From assembly GCF_900141785.1 (NCBI RefSeq), contig NZ_FQYP01000001.1:868001-932000 (forward strand): DNA of 64,000 bases. Reading direction: 5' to 3'. The position numbers were made by a program, and so were the translations under genes. This stretch comes from Aquimarina spongiae. Lineage in GTDB: Bacteria > Bacteroidota > Bacteroidia > Flavobacteriales > Flavobacteriaceae. The notes under the pieces are model-generated. The model saw only the letters and a list, made by a program, of their open reading frames with translations. It had not been told where the DNA came from and did not search any database. Positions 1-8,273 of the stretch are shown piece after piece; positions within the stretch are counted from its first letter, which is position 1; each line of letters begins with the position of its first letter.

Positions 1-1
1 T

Positions 2-2224
2 GATGAGTTTGGTCCTTTTCTACTCCACTTTGATCGCAACGGGGTGTTATTAGACCCTCCTTTTGCTCTTCCAGATTTTGAAAATCCAGGAAAAGAACTT
101 CGTGCACCACAGACTCCTTTTAATGAAGAGTTTAGCGCCCTTAGAGTGATGAATGCCATGCGAGCGCATGCAGTTGCCAATGGAAGCAAAGCGCCAGTAA
201 TGTCACCATGGTTTGTTATGCTTGATGATCAAAATACGAACACAGTGGTAGGAAGCAGAACAAACCCTCCTTCAGGATTGCAGCAAGCATCTAGCGAATT
301 ATTCAATGTTTCTTCTCTAAACAGAGCCGGTCATGATGTAGTGGTGTATACCGTGAATGATCTGGAAAACATGAACCTTCTTCTGGAACTTGGTGTACAG
401 GGAATCATCTCTGATCGACCCGATTTACTTTTGGAAGCTGTACAAAGCTTTGATAAAGACAATGACGGAAAAGCCGATTTCATGGATGAAGATGGACTCA
501 TCGATGTAACCCTATTCGACGCACAAGGTCATAGAGGTGCAAGAAACCTAAGGCCAGAAAATACAATCCCATCAATGGAAGCGGCACTCGATTACTTGAT
601 GCCTACTTTGGAAACAGATTGCGGAATTACATTAGATGGTGTACCTATCCTAGATCACGATCCACATATTGAAGCCGCAAAAACCAGAAAAGCAGATGGG
701 ACACCTTATGAATTTGAAGACGAAGTACTGGTAAAAGATCTTACCCTAAATGAAATCCAGACCACCTTTATCGCTGATAAAGTTCTATCAGGAAGACCAG
801 CACAAACTAACGATCTTGCACTTTCTCCTGTATCGGTTGCATTTGCAAATCAAAACGGATTTATCGATCCTTATATCATGCCTTCTCTTCAGCAAATGTT
901 TGATTTTGTTGAGTTTTACATCGAATATTATAAGAACGGACCCGGAGCATCAGATCCCGAAGCAGAGCAACGTTGGAAAAACGCTTCTAAGGTTCGTTTT
1001 AATATAGAAACCAAAATTAATCCAAGAACCGATACTGATGATCGTGGAGATGTATTTGCAGAAAGAACTGTAGATCCCGAAACCTTTACCAAAGCGGTTG
1101 CTGATGTCATCGTAGTCAACAATCTTACCGATCGTGCAGATATTCAAAGCTTTGATTTTAGAACATTATTGATTGCGCACAAATTGTATCCAGAAATTCG
1201 TACGGTGTGTCTACTTGGAGATTTCCCAAAAGTGGGAACTGCCGGAGACGGGACAAATTTACAGGATCAAAACGGACAAAACACTCCTTGGTTAGCTGGA
1301 ATGTACTGGCCATACAGGAGTACACAACTTACTAATCCTATCCGTGTTAAAGGAAGCGGTGGTTTTGAAGGAATGGCATTAACCACAGATGGCCAAAAGT
1401 TATTACCATTATTAGAAAAAACCCTTGTTGGATCAGAAAACAACAACTTATTAATTCACGAATTTGATTTAAATAGTAAAAGCTATACTGGTAAACAATT
1501 TCAGTATCCACTAGATGAAAAAGCTTCTGCAATTGGAGATTTTGTTATGTTCAGCAACAATAGAGGGCTTATTATCGAAAGAGACGGTTCTCAAGGCGAT
1601 CTTAATGGGTATAAAGCCATTTATGAAGTGCAAATTGATCAAGATGAAGAGTTAGCACAAAAAAGACTTAACGTAGATCTATTAGACATTAATGATATTC
1701 GCAGGTTATCACTACCTGGTCTAGAAGGAGACGTAGGTATTGGTAGAGATTTTGCTTTCCCTTTTGTAACTATAGAAAGTGTCGTGGTATTTAATCCTTT
1801 CCTGATTGGAGTTCTTAATGATAACAATTACCCATTTAGTATTGGACGCCACGTTGGGACTGGATTACCAGATGATAATGAGTTTATATTAGTATGGCTG
1901 GATCAACCTCTGGGAAGGCCATGGCGATCTTCTCGACCTAATAATAGGGTAACTCAAAATACCATCAAGGTATATCCAAATACTTTTAACAATCAGGTTA
2001 CTTTTACAAACGTGGCTAACGAAAATAGTACTGTAACTATCAAGGTGTATGATATCTCCGGAAACTTAGTCAAAACCGTTGCCGACCATCAAAATAGTCA
2101 AGAAAATACAAATTTTATCTGGAACGGAAGATCAGAAAATGGTGCCGAACTATCCAGAGGATTCTATGTAGCTATAATCGAGGTAGATGGTAATCTGTTC
2201 AAAAAGAAATTATTAAAGAGATAA
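2..2224 (+). CDS. Phytase-like esterase / glycerophosphodiester phosphodiesterase fusion with T9SS sorting tail (5' partial)
   Basis: The frame is open to the left edge, so the N-terminus and signal peptide lie outside the window; the GTG at 44 is not a convincing start. Residues below count from 44. The first ~25 residues (EFGPFLLHFDRNG) resemble the start of a phytase-like esterase domain. About 70 residues later comes the C-terminal half of a GDPD barrel (VVVYTVND...GVQGIISDRPDLL, ~98-130), then a Ca-binding-like DKDNDGKADF linker. A second, fuller GDPD follows, with GHRGARNLRPENT (~162), an ETD pair and LDHD. The phytase-like fold resumes at ~435 (GGFEGMALTTDG; later LIIERDGSQGD). A type IX secretion tail (VYPNTF...LKR) closes the protein. 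It is probably an exported enzyme that scavenges phosphate from phosphodiesters. The domain order is unusual, and the substrate is inferred. Confidence 0.85.
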   Translation, partial: DEFGPFLLHFDRNGVLLDPPFALPDFENPGKELRAPQTPFNEEFSALRVMNAMRAHAVANGSKAPVMSPWFVMLDDQNTNTVVGSRTNPPSGLQQASSELFNVSSLNRAGHDVVVYTVNDLENMNLLLELGVQGIISDRPDLLLEAVQSFDKDNDGKADFMDEDGLIDVTLFDAQGHRGARNLRPENTIPSMEAALDYLMPTLETDCGITLDGVPILDHDPHIEAAKTRKADGTPYEFEDEVLVKDLTLNEIQTTFIADKVLSGRPAQTNDLALSPVSVAFANQNGFIDPYIMPSLQQMFDFVEFYIEYYKNGPGASDPEAEQRWKNASKVRFNIETKINPRTDTDDRGDVFAERTVDPETFTKAVADVIVVNNLTDRADIQSFDFRTLLIAHKLYPEIRTVCLLGDFPKVGTAGDGTNLQDQNGQNTPWLAGMYWPYRSTQLTNPIRVKGSGGFEGMALTTDGQKLLPLLEKTLVGSENNNLLIHEFDLNSKSYTGKQFQYPLDEKASAIGDFVMFSNNRGLIIERDGSQGDLNGYKAIYEVQIDQDEELAQKRLNVDLLDINDIRRLSLPGLEGDVGIGRDFAFPFVTIESVVVFNPFLIGVLNDNNYPFSIGRHVGTGLPDDNEFILVWLDQPLGRPWRSSRPNNRVTQNTIKVYPNTFNNQVTFTNVANENSTVTIKVYDISGNLVKTVADHQNSQENTNFIWNGRSENGAELSRGFYVAIIEVDGNLFKKKLLKR

Positions 2225-2255
2225 ATTAACCAATACTTAAAACCAAATTAACCAC

Positions 2256-2286
2256 AAAAAGCTGCCTAGAAAGGCAGCTTTTCTTA
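2256..2286. terminator. Rho-independent terminator, bidirectional
   Basis: The hairpin AAAAAGCTGCC / GGCAGCTTTT (2257-2267 with 2273-2282) has A- and T-rich flanks. It lies between the convergent phytase/GDPD and DJ-1 genes and can serve both. Confidence 0.8.
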
Positions 2287-2304
2287 TTCTATTTTGGATC
2301 TATT

Positions 2305-3108
2305 TTATTGTAATTGTTGGGTCAACAACTCAGCAACCAATTCTGCTGAAGCGGGATTTTGACCAGTAATCAACAAACCATCTTCCAAAGCAAATGGACT
2401 CCAATCTGCTGCTTTAGAATAAATCCCTCCGTTTTCTTTAAGCATATCTTCTACCAAAAACGGAACTACTTCGGTAAGCTCTACCGCTGCCTCTTCAGTA
2501 TTCGTAAAACCAGTTACCTTCTTTCCTTTCACCAAAGGTTCTCCCTCCGCATTCTTTGTATTCTTAAATACGGCTGGTGCATGACAAACTGCAGCCACTG
2601 GTTTGTTATTTGCATAAAACGCTTCGATCAACTTGATCGAATTTTGGTCTTCAGACAGATCCCATAAAGGACCATGACCCCCTGGATAAAATATCGCATC
2701 AAAATCGTTCTGGTTCATTTCACTTAACACCAAAGTATTTGCCAATTGTTTCTTAGCATCCTCATCAGCACTAAAACGCTTTGTCGAAGGCGTCTGGAAA
2801 TCCGGAAGTTCACTTTTAGGATCTATAGGAGGTTGTCCACCTTTTGGAGAAGCAAGTGTAATATCATACCCTTTATCTTTTAGTATATAATACGGAGTTG
2901 CAAACTCTTCTACCCAAAACCCGGTTTTTACACCGGTATCCCCAAGTTCTGAGTGACTGGTAAGTACAAATAGAATTTTCTTTGGAGCTTCAGTAGTATT
3001 CTTCTCTTCTGTAGCTTCCTCGGCTTTATCCGTTGTTTTTTTGGTTCCATTTTCATTTCCACAAGAAGAAAATACAACTATGGTAAGCACTAGGGCTAAT
3101 TTTTTCAT
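2305..3108 (-). CDS. DJ-1/PfpI family (Hsp31-like) lipoprotein
   Basis: This 267-aa protein starts with a lipoprotein signal peptide (FSSC at 13-16, lipidated Cys16) and a Glu/Lys/Thr-rich linker to about 43. The type 1 glutamine amidotransferase-like DJ-1/PfpI fold follows. Visible landmarks are ILFVLTSHSELG, the acidic FWVEEF stretch (~65), GGHGPLWDL (~143-151) and the nucleophile elbow AAVCHAPA with Cys175-His176. These match the Hsp31/glyoxalase III branch, whose members act as glutathione-independent glyoxalases or stress chaperones. Lipidation places it in the envelope, which is less usual for this family. It is transcribed alone, convergent with the upstream gene. The function is inferred from the family; catalysis is not proven. 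Confidence 0.88.
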   Translation of the reverse strand: MKKLALVLTIVVFSSCGNENGTKKTTDKAEEATEEKNTTEAPKKILFVLTSHSELGDTGVKTGFWVEEFATPYYILKDKGYDITLASPKGGQPPIDPKSELPDFQTPSTKRFSADEDAKKQLANTLVLSEMNQNDFDAIFYPGGHGPLWDLSEDQNSIKLIEAFYANNKPVAAVCHAPAVFKNTKNAEGEPLVKGKKVTGFTNTEEAAVELTEVVPFLVEDMLKENGGIYSKAADWSPFALEDGLLITGQNPASAELVAELLTQQLQ

Positions 3109-3135
3109 GATTTTTTATCTTTTGATTATCATTTG

Positions 3136-3143
3136 CAAAATTA
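3136..3143 (-). promoter_or_regulatory. Bacteroidetes-type -7 promoter element for the DJ-1 lipoprotein gene
   Basis: Read on the minus strand this is TAATTTTG, a full match to TAnnTTTG. It lies 28 nt before the start codon at 3108. The -33 box is weak. Confidence 0.5.
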
Positions 3144-3243
3144 AACCAGCACCAATCGAAAAAAATTGATCTATGGTAATTTTTCTCGATTTAAAATTTC
3201 TTAAGACTTGTTATTCTCGAAAGAAAATAAGCGAACAAACCTA

Positions 3244-3753
3244 TTAACTTCGCGGGTATAGAAAAGACTTTTGCACTTCAAAATCTACTACTCCATCTTC
3301 TCTAACATCGTAGATAATAAACAACTGTCCCCAATATACTCCATCAGTAAAATCGGCAATGATCCACTTGTGATTTAGTAATCGAACTTTATTGATTGCC
3401 ATTTTACCTTCCATCCCTACAAAAGGAACTATTGGATTATCCTTATCGGCTTTGTTCTGACCTATAATTTGATCGATTATGGTAAGTTCTAATTTTTTTG
3501 CATCATATCCTTGTTCTTCAAAGTACGCTATTGCCTCTTCATCGCTATCCAAACGGAAATACGTTAAATCCAGATTCGCATCTACCAAAGAGTCAATAAC
3601 CGCTGTTTTCTCAGTCTCCTGTGTTTGTAACTGCTCTTCCAAATTTGCAATCTTTGCATCATAGGATTCTTTTGCTTTCTTAGCATTCATAAACTGAAAG
3701 AGAACAAACAAAGCGGTAAAAATGAACAAATACATAAATATTTTACTCTTCAT
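3244..3753 (-). CDS. Membrane-anchored coiled-coil protein of unknown function
   Basis: This 169-aa protein has an N-terminal hydrophobic segment (about 5-22, YLFIFTALFVLFQF), then a short coiled coil (~30-60, heptads in NLEEQLQTQETEKTAV). A compact C-terminal domain follows, rich in beta-like hydrophobic residues (WIIADFTDGVYWGQLFIIYD). The anchor suggests an inner-membrane protein with the domain in the periplasm. Its start codon lies 1 bp after the stop of the upstream metallo-hydrolase gene, so the two are almost certainly translated from one transcript. I do not recognise a catalytic motif and assign no function. Confidence 0.8.
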   Translation of the reverse strand: MKSKIFMYLFIFTALFVLFQFMNAKKAKESYDAKIANLEEQLQTQETEKTAVIDSLVDANLDLTYFRLDSDEEAIAYFEEQGYDAKKLELTIIDQIIGQNKADKDNPIVPFVGMEGKMAINKVRLLNHKWIIADFTDGVYWGQLFIIYDVREDGVVDFEVQKSFLYPRS

Positions 3754-3754
3754 A

Positions 3755-4516
3755 TCAAATGGTAATTTTTAAATTATCGTAGGCTAAAAATATGTTTTCT
3801 GGTAATTGTTGTTGCACTTCTTCATGAAATCCTAACAGATGACTAATGTGAGTCAGATACGCTTTTTCGGGTTGTATATCTTCAATAAATGCTATCGCTT
3901 CTTCCAGGTTAAAATGAGAAGGATGAGGATCGATACGTAACGCGTTTACTACCAACACCTTGACCCCTTTTAATTTTTCACGTTCTTCTTGTTCTACAGT
4001 CTTTACATCGGTGAGATACGCAAAGTCTTTGAATCTAAACCCAAATACCTGCAAACGATTATGCATCAAATTAATAGGAACCACCTGTAGGCTATTCAAG
4101 TGAAAAGGTTCGTTTATCAATTCGTTTTCAATAACACTTGGAGCTCCAGGATACTTATTCTCTGAAGTAAAAATGTAATCAAAACGCTTTTTTAATGAAG
4201 ACATCACTCTTTGATGTGCATAAATTGGGATATCCCCTTGTCGAAAGAAAAAAGGTCGAATATCATCTAATCCCATGGTATGATCCGCATGCTCGTGGGT
4301 AAAAAGAATACCATCAATATGCGAAACATTATTAGTCAACATTTGTTGTCTAAAATCAGGGCCACAATCAATTACATAAGTATAAGAATCCCATGAAATC
4401 AAAACAGAAACCCGAAGTCGTTTGTCTTTTGGATCTTCACTCAAACAAACAGGATGTGTGCTCCCTATTATTGGAATTCCTTGCGAAGTGCCAGTGCCAA
4501 GAAAAGTGATTTCCAT
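3755..4516 (-). CDS. MBL-fold metallo-hydrolase, PhnP-like
   Basis: This 253-aa cytoplasmic protein belongs to the metallo-beta-lactamase superfamily. The metal-binding motif HEHADH is at 74-79, preceded by the N-terminal strand MEITFLGTGTSQG and VIDCGPDFRQQ (~48-58). Further histidines (LMHN, HPSHFN, LTHISH) fit later ligands. The GTGTSQGIP start and overall layout resemble PhnP / phosphoribosyl cyclic phosphodiesterase-type enzymes, so it probably hydrolyses a phosphodiester. The exact substrate is unknown, and there is no phn operon nearby. It is the first gene of a two-gene unit with the membrane protein at 3244-3753. Confidence 0.87.
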   Translation of the reverse strand: MEITFLGTGTSQGIPIIGSTHPVCLSEDPKDKRLRVSVLISWDSYTYVIDCGPDFRQQMLTNNVSHIDGILFTHEHADHTMGLDDIRPFFFRQGDIPIYAHQRVMSSLKKRFDYIFTSENKYPGAPSVIENELINEPFHLNSLQVVPINLMHNRLQVFGFRFKDFAYLTDVKTVEQEEREKLKGVKVLVVNALRIDPHPSHFNLEEAIAFIEDIQPEKAYLTHISHLLGFHEEVQQQLPENIFLAYDNLKITI

Positions 4517-4533
4517 AATGCGAATTATAAGAG

Positions 4534-4541
4534 CAAATGTA
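4534..4541 (-). promoter_or_regulatory. -7 promoter element for the MBL-fold hydrolase operon
   Basis: Minus-strand TACATTTG matches TAnnTTTG exactly and lies 18 nt before the ATG at 4516. A TTTTTG about 15 nt further upstream could be the -33 box, at slightly short spacing. Confidence 0.5.
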
Positions 4542-4647
4542 ATTATATTTTTTGGTCAAAAACGGGCCTAATTGGCTAATTATATTTCAACCCAACCCTA
4601 AAGTGCAGAAATTTTGGTTATAGTTTTTTTAATATTGAAGGGATTGT

Positions 4648-4655
4648 TACCTTTA
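4648..4655 (+). promoter_or_regulatory. Possible -7 promoter element for the 483-aa conserved protein
   Basis: TACCTTTA matches 7 of the 8 positions of TAnnTTTG, 28 nt before the ATG at 4683. The region is T-rich upstream but has no clear -33 TTG. Confidence 0.35.
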
Positions 4656-4682
4656 CATTAAACAAAAAAAGCCCTTTTTACT

Positions 4683-6134
4683 ATGCCTATCACGATAATG
4701 GGAGACAAAGAGTTTGAATCTGTCCCCTCTATAAAGAGCAAAGCGTTACGTATCAATTTGAACCAGAATATCTATGGTACTTTTGCAGAAATTGGTGCAG
4801 GACAAGAAACTGTGAGAAATTTTTTTAGAGCTGGTGGCGCGTCTGGTACGATAGCCAAAGCTATGAGTGCTTATGACAAGGATTTTAGTGATGCTATCTA
4901 CGGTATTGAAAATGACAAGCGCTACGTAACCGAAGCCAGGCTAAAGAAAATGCTTAAGCACGAGGTAAAACTTATAGAGCAAAGAATAACGAGAGAGAAG
5001 CACCCCAATAAGTTATTTTTTAGTTACGCCAATACGGTTGCCACTATCGACTTTGCAAAAAAGTATAAAGGCCACGGATGGGTTGGTATTAGATATCAAA
5101 CCAAACCTGACGAAGATTACAATGAGATCATTTTACACATTCGTTTTCATGAAAATGATGCCCGATTGCAACAGATTACCTTAGGTATTCTTGGTGTAAA
5201 TCTGATTTATGGTGCCTACTATAAGTATGATAATCCAAAAAAGTTATTACGATACCTATACGATCACTTGGATAAGGATCAAATAGAAATAGACACTATC
5301 AATTTTTCGGGACCACGATTTACCAAAGTAGACAATCGCTTAATGAGTCTGCAACTGGTTAAAAATGGAATGACAGAAGCCGTAATGTTTGGTCCTGACG
5401 GGAACAATGTACTACCAGCAGCTATTCTATACAAGAAAAATATTCTTGCTCTTCGAGGAAGTTTTAGACCTGTGACCAAAGTAAATATGGACATTTACAA
5501 GACGTCATTAAATATGTTCCTCAATGAAAACAAGGTGAATAAGGACAAGACGGTTGTTATTTTTGAAATAACACTCTCTAACTTAAGAGCAGAAGGGGAA
5601 ATAGATGAAGAAGACTTTATGGCTAGAGCGAGATTGCTTTGTTCTCTGGGACAAACTGTAATGATCTCTAATTTCAAAGAGTATTACAAAGTAGTTGAAT
5701 ATTTCTCTAACTACACCAAAGAGCGTATGGCACTTGCCATGGGAGTCAACAATCTTGTGGACATCTTTGACGAGAAATATTACCGCCATCTTAGTGGTGG
5801 GATTTTGGAAGCCTTTGGTAAACTATTCTTTAAAGATCTTAAAGTATACCTCTACCCGTTGCATAATCAAAAGACTGATGATTTCACCACTAGTGATAAT
5901 CTAAAAGTACATCCTCGAATGAAAGAACTATATAAGTTCTTTAAATATAACGGTAAATTACAAGATATTACGGATTACGATCCGAATATTATGGATATTT
6001 TCTCTAGAGAAGTATTGCAAAAAATACAAGATGGAGAAACCGGTTGGGAAGATCAATTACCAGATCTAATTCCTGAAATGATTAAAGCGAATAACTTCTT
6101 TGGTTATAAAAATATTGAAGAAACTATTGAATAG
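4683..6134 (+). CDS. Conserved cytoplasmic protein of unknown function (~480 aa)
   Basis: This 483-aa protein has no signal peptide or transmembrane segment. Regions that look conserved are GTFAEIGAGQETVRNFFRAGG (written here as GTFAEIGAGQ followed by ETVRNFFRAGG, about 32-52), LRGSFRPVTKVNMD, MALAMGVNNLVDIFDEKYY and LKVHPRMKELYKFF. I recall relatives in Flavobacteriaceae carrying unrelated database names such as nicotinate-nucleotide adenylyltransferase or TonB-dependent receptor. Neither fits: there is no HxGH nucleotidyltransferase motif and no barrel or plug. ATG at 4698 (MGDKEF) is an alternative start. It stands alone between divergent and convergent neighbours and ends at a shared terminator. 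No function is assigned. Confidence 0.85.
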   Translation: MPITIMGDKEFESVPSIKSKALRINLNQNIYGTFAEIGAGQETVRNFFRAGGASGTIAKAMSAYDKDFSDAIYGIENDKRYVTEARLKKMLKHEVKLIEQRITREKHPNKLFFSYANTVATIDFAKKYKGHGWVGIRYQTKPDEDYNEIILHIRFHENDARLQQITLGILGVNLIYGAYYKYDNPKKLLRYLYDHLDKDQIEIDTINFSGPRFTKVDNRLMSLQLVKNGMTEAVMFGPDGNNVLPAAILYKKNILALRGSFRPVTKVNMDIYKTSLNMFLNENKVNKDKTVVIFEITLSNLRAEGEIDEEDFMARARLLCSLGQTVMISNFKEYYKVVEYFSNYTKERMALAMGVNNLVDIFDEKYYRHLSGGILEAFGKLFFKDLKVYLYPLHNQKTDDFTTSDNLKVHPRMKELYKFFKYNGKLQDITDYDPNIMDIFSREVLQKIQDGETGWEDQLPDLIPEMIKANNFFGYKNIEETIE

Positions 6135-6146
6135 AGATAATTTTAA

Positions 6147-6179
6147 ATAAAAAAAGCACCTTTTCAGGTGCTTTTTTTA
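6147..6179. terminator. Rho-independent terminator, bidirectional
   Basis: The AAAAAGCACC...GGTGCTTTTT hairpin (arms about 6150-6160 and 6167-6177) has A-run and T-run flanks. It separates the convergent 483-aa gene and bcp. Confidence 0.8.
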
Positions 6180-6180
6180 T

Positions 6181-6630
6181 TTAAAGGATTTGCGCTGCAT
6201 GATCCTTTGTTTTTACTTTTTGGATAACCTCTGATATGACTCCATTTTCATCAATAACAAAAGTAGTACGATGAATACCATCATACTCTTTACCCATAAA
6301 TTTCTTAGGCCCCCAGACTTCAAAGGCCTCGATAACCTGCTTATCCTCGTCTGCAAGGAGGGGATAAGGTAATTCGTACTTATTTTTAAAGTTTTGCTGA
6401 CGTTTAGCACTATCAGCGCTTACTCCCAAAATATCATAACCTTGAGCTTGGAAAGTCTGGTAATTATCTTTTAAGTTACAAGCTTCTGCAGTACAACCTG
6501 GAGTACTAGCTTTTGGATAGAAAAAAACTACCAATTTTTTTCCTTTATAATCTCCCAAAGAGATGGTATTCCCATCTTGATCTAGGGCCGAAAAATTTGG
6601 GGCCTTATCCCCTGCCTTTAGTGTTGTCAT
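6181..6630 (-). CDS. bcp: Thioredoxin-dependent thiol peroxidase (BCP-type peroxiredoxin)
   Basis: This 149-aa peroxiredoxin reduces hydrogen and organic peroxides in the cytoplasm using thioredoxin. The active site KASTPGCTAEAC carries the peroxidatic Cys46 and, five residues later, Cys51 as the atypical 2-Cys resolving residue, as in E. coli BCP. Other family landmarks are GDKAPNF at the N-terminus, VVFFYPK, ILGVSADS and HRTTFVID. The length is normal for the family. It is divergent from nth across ~155 bp, which puts two oxidative-damage genes side by side, although each appears to have its own promoter. Confidence 0.95.
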   Translation of the reverse strand: MTTLKAGDKAPNFSALDQDGNTISLGDYKGKKLVVFFYPKASTPGCTAEACNLKDNYQTFQAQGYDILGVSADSAKRQQNFKNKYELPYPLLADEDKQVIEAFEVWGPKKFMGKEYDGIHRTTFVIDENGVISEVIQKVKTKDHAAQIL

Positions 6631-6786
6631 AATAGATGATATCTTATGATTTGTATTTTGTTTAAACTTTCTGAGTAAAAATATAACAAAAAAGACTTTT
6701 TTCTATGTTTTTATCAAAACTTTAATTCAAGAGAACCGTATAACTCCTTTTATAATTTAATATTTTAGCTTCAAAATTATGAGATA

Positions 6787-7452
6787 ATGACAAAACAGGA
6801 AAAGGTAGATTTTACCATCAAAACATTACAAGAGTTATATCCTAAAATACCTATTCCTTTAGATCATAAAGATCCTTATACTTTGTTGATCGCAGTTTTA
6901 ATGAGTGCACAAAGTACAGATGTACGGGTAAATCAAATCACACCCTTACTTTTTGATAGAGCCGACAATCCATTTGCTATGGTGCGTCTTTCTGTAGATG
7001 AAATTAGAGAAATCATCAAACCCGTTGGGCTTAGTCCTATGAAATCAAAAGGAATCCACGGTTTATCCCAGATTTTGATTGACAAATACAACGGAGAGGT
7101 TCCTCAAAGTTTTGAAGCCCTGGAAGAACTTCCAGCCGTTGGTCACAAAACTGCTAGTGTAGTCATGTCACAAGCATTTGGAGTTCCAGCTTTTCCTGTA
7201 GATACCCATATTCATCGTTTGATGTATAGATGGGGATTTACCAATGGTAAAAATGTGGTGCAAACTGAAAAGGACGCCAAACGTCTATTTCCAAAAGAAT
7301 TGTGGAATGATCTTCATCTACAAATCATATGGTACGGTCGTGAATACTCTCCCGCTAGAGGTTGGGATCTGGAAAAAGATATTATCACCAAGACTATTGG
7401 TCGAAAAACCGTTTTACAAGAATACCACAAAAGTAAAAAGCCTGTCAAATGA
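6787..7452 (+). CDS. nth: Endonuclease III-like DNA glycosylase lacking the iron-sulfur cluster
   Basis: This 221-aa protein of the HhH-GPD superfamily removes oxidised pyrimidines and cleaves the abasic site in base excision repair. The helix-hairpin-helix LPAVGHKTASVV carries the catalytic Lys at about 121 and VDTHIHR the catalytic Asp at about 139, matching E. coli Lys120/Asp138. LMSAQSTD near 40-47 is also typical. The C-terminal region that normally holds Cys-x6-Cys-x2-Cys-x5-Cys instead reads WYGREYSPARGWDLEKD. The whole protein has no cysteine, so it cannot bind the usual [4Fe-4S] cluster. A terminator overlaps the stop codon. Confidence 0.93.
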   Translation: MTKQEKVDFTIKTLQELYPKIPIPLDHKDPYTLLIAVLMSAQSTDVRVNQITPLLFDRADNPFAMVRLSVDEIREIIKPVGLSPMKSKGIHGLSQILIDKYNGEVPQSFEALEELPAVGHKTASVVMSQAFGVPAFPVDTHIHRLMYRWGFTNGKNVVQTEKDAKRLFPKELWNDLHLQIIWYGREYSPARGWDLEKDIITKTIGRKTVLQEYHKSKKPVK

Positions 7453-7464
7453 CAGGCTTTTTCT
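7436..7464. terminator. Terminator overlapping the nth stop codon
   Basis: AAAAGCCTGTCA / TGACAGGCTTTT forms a near-perfect stem that includes the last codons and the TGA (7450-7452) of nth. The small minus-strand gene ends at 7469, so the same hairpin can stop both transcripts. Confidence 0.8.
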
Positions 7465-7468
7465 TGTT

Positions 7469-7615
7469 TTAATTTAAAATCGTTTCAAATTTGAAGTTGT
7501 TATATTCTACAACTTTCAATGATTTCGAGTAATTCAGAAGAAAATCTATTGTTCTTCTTGATGGTACTAAATGTTTTTCCTCTTTGTGTGAAGACTTAAA
7601 GTAAAATTTCGCCAT
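7469..7615 (-). CDS. Small conserved-looking protein, 48 aa, unknown function
   Basis: This 48-codon frame on the minus strand reads MAKFYFKSSHKEEKHLVPSR, then RTIDFLLNYSKSL and a short end FETILN, stop TAA at 7469-7471. It is basic and has no signal peptide or membrane segment. It lies 73 bp downstream of the ECF sigma factor gene on the same strand and ends exactly at a shared terminator, which supports a real transcript. I recall similar short proteins near this sigma factor in other flavobacteria, but that is from memory. A link to the sigma factor is possible and unproven; no function is assigned. Confidence 0.65.
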   Translation of the reverse strand: MAKFYFKSSHKEEKHLVPSRRTIDFLLNYSKSLKVVEYNNFKFETILN

Positions 7616-7688
7616 ATTTTATAATCTTAAATTAGGGTTATTTAAAACTATAACGGCGTTACTTATACTTTATTATATGAAAGAGTTA

Positions 7689-8273
7689 CTAATTTGTTAA
7701 AACTATGTTATTTTTCTCGATTACCTTTCTTAGGTTAATCAGCGCGTATCTCATTCTTCCCAAGGCAGTATTGATACTCACACCAGTTTTATCAGATATT
7801 TCTTTAAAACTCATATCCCGGTACATACGCATGATCAATACTTCTTTTTGATCATCTGGTAATTCCTGGATCAAGTTACGTAAGTCTTCTTCTACTTGAT
7901 CTTTAATGATTCTTCTTTCAGCATTTAAATCTCCATCACTAATCACAGAAAAAATGCTAAACTCACCATTATCTTCAAATTTTGGCATTCGATTTCCTTT
8001 TCTAAAGTGATCGATCACCAAATTGTGAGCAATACGCATTACCCAAGGAAGAAATTTTCCTTCCTCGTTATATTTTCCATTTTTTAAGGTACGTATTACT
8101 TTAATAAAGGTATCCTGAAAAATATCTTCAGAAACATCTCTATCAAATACCTTAGAATAGATAAAACTATAAATTCTTTGCTTATGACGTTCGATTAGAA
8201 TCGAGAGAGCGCTTTCATCACCTTTGATGTAGTTGTTCACCAAAACTGCGTCTGTCAGGGTGTAATCCTTCAT
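7689..8273 (-). CDS. ECF-type RNA polymerase sigma factor
   Basis: This 194-aa sigma-70 family protein has region 2 (about 20-95; DVSEDIFQDTFIKVIRTL and FLPWVMRIAHNLVIDHFRK contact the -10 and core) and region 4 (about 130-185; LPDDQKEVLIMRMYRDMSFKEIS... with a helix-turn-helix IS-DKTGVSINTALGRMRYAL). No anti-sigma gene is adjacent; the only same-strand neighbour is the 48-aa protein downstream. The sequence is of the kind that is highly conserved across Flavobacteriaceae. Its regulon cannot be read from this window. It is divergent from uvrA over ~240 bp. Confidence 0.93.
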   Translation of the reverse strand: MKDYTLTDAVLVNNYIKGDESALSILIERHKQRIYSFIYSKVFDRDVSEDIFQDTFIKVIRTLKNGKYNEEGKFLPWVMRIAHNLVIDHFRKGNRMPKFEDNGEFSIFSVISDGDLNAERRIIKDQVEEDLRNLIQELPDDQKEVLIMRMYRDMSFKEISDKTGVSINTALGRMRYALINLRKVIEKNNIVLTN

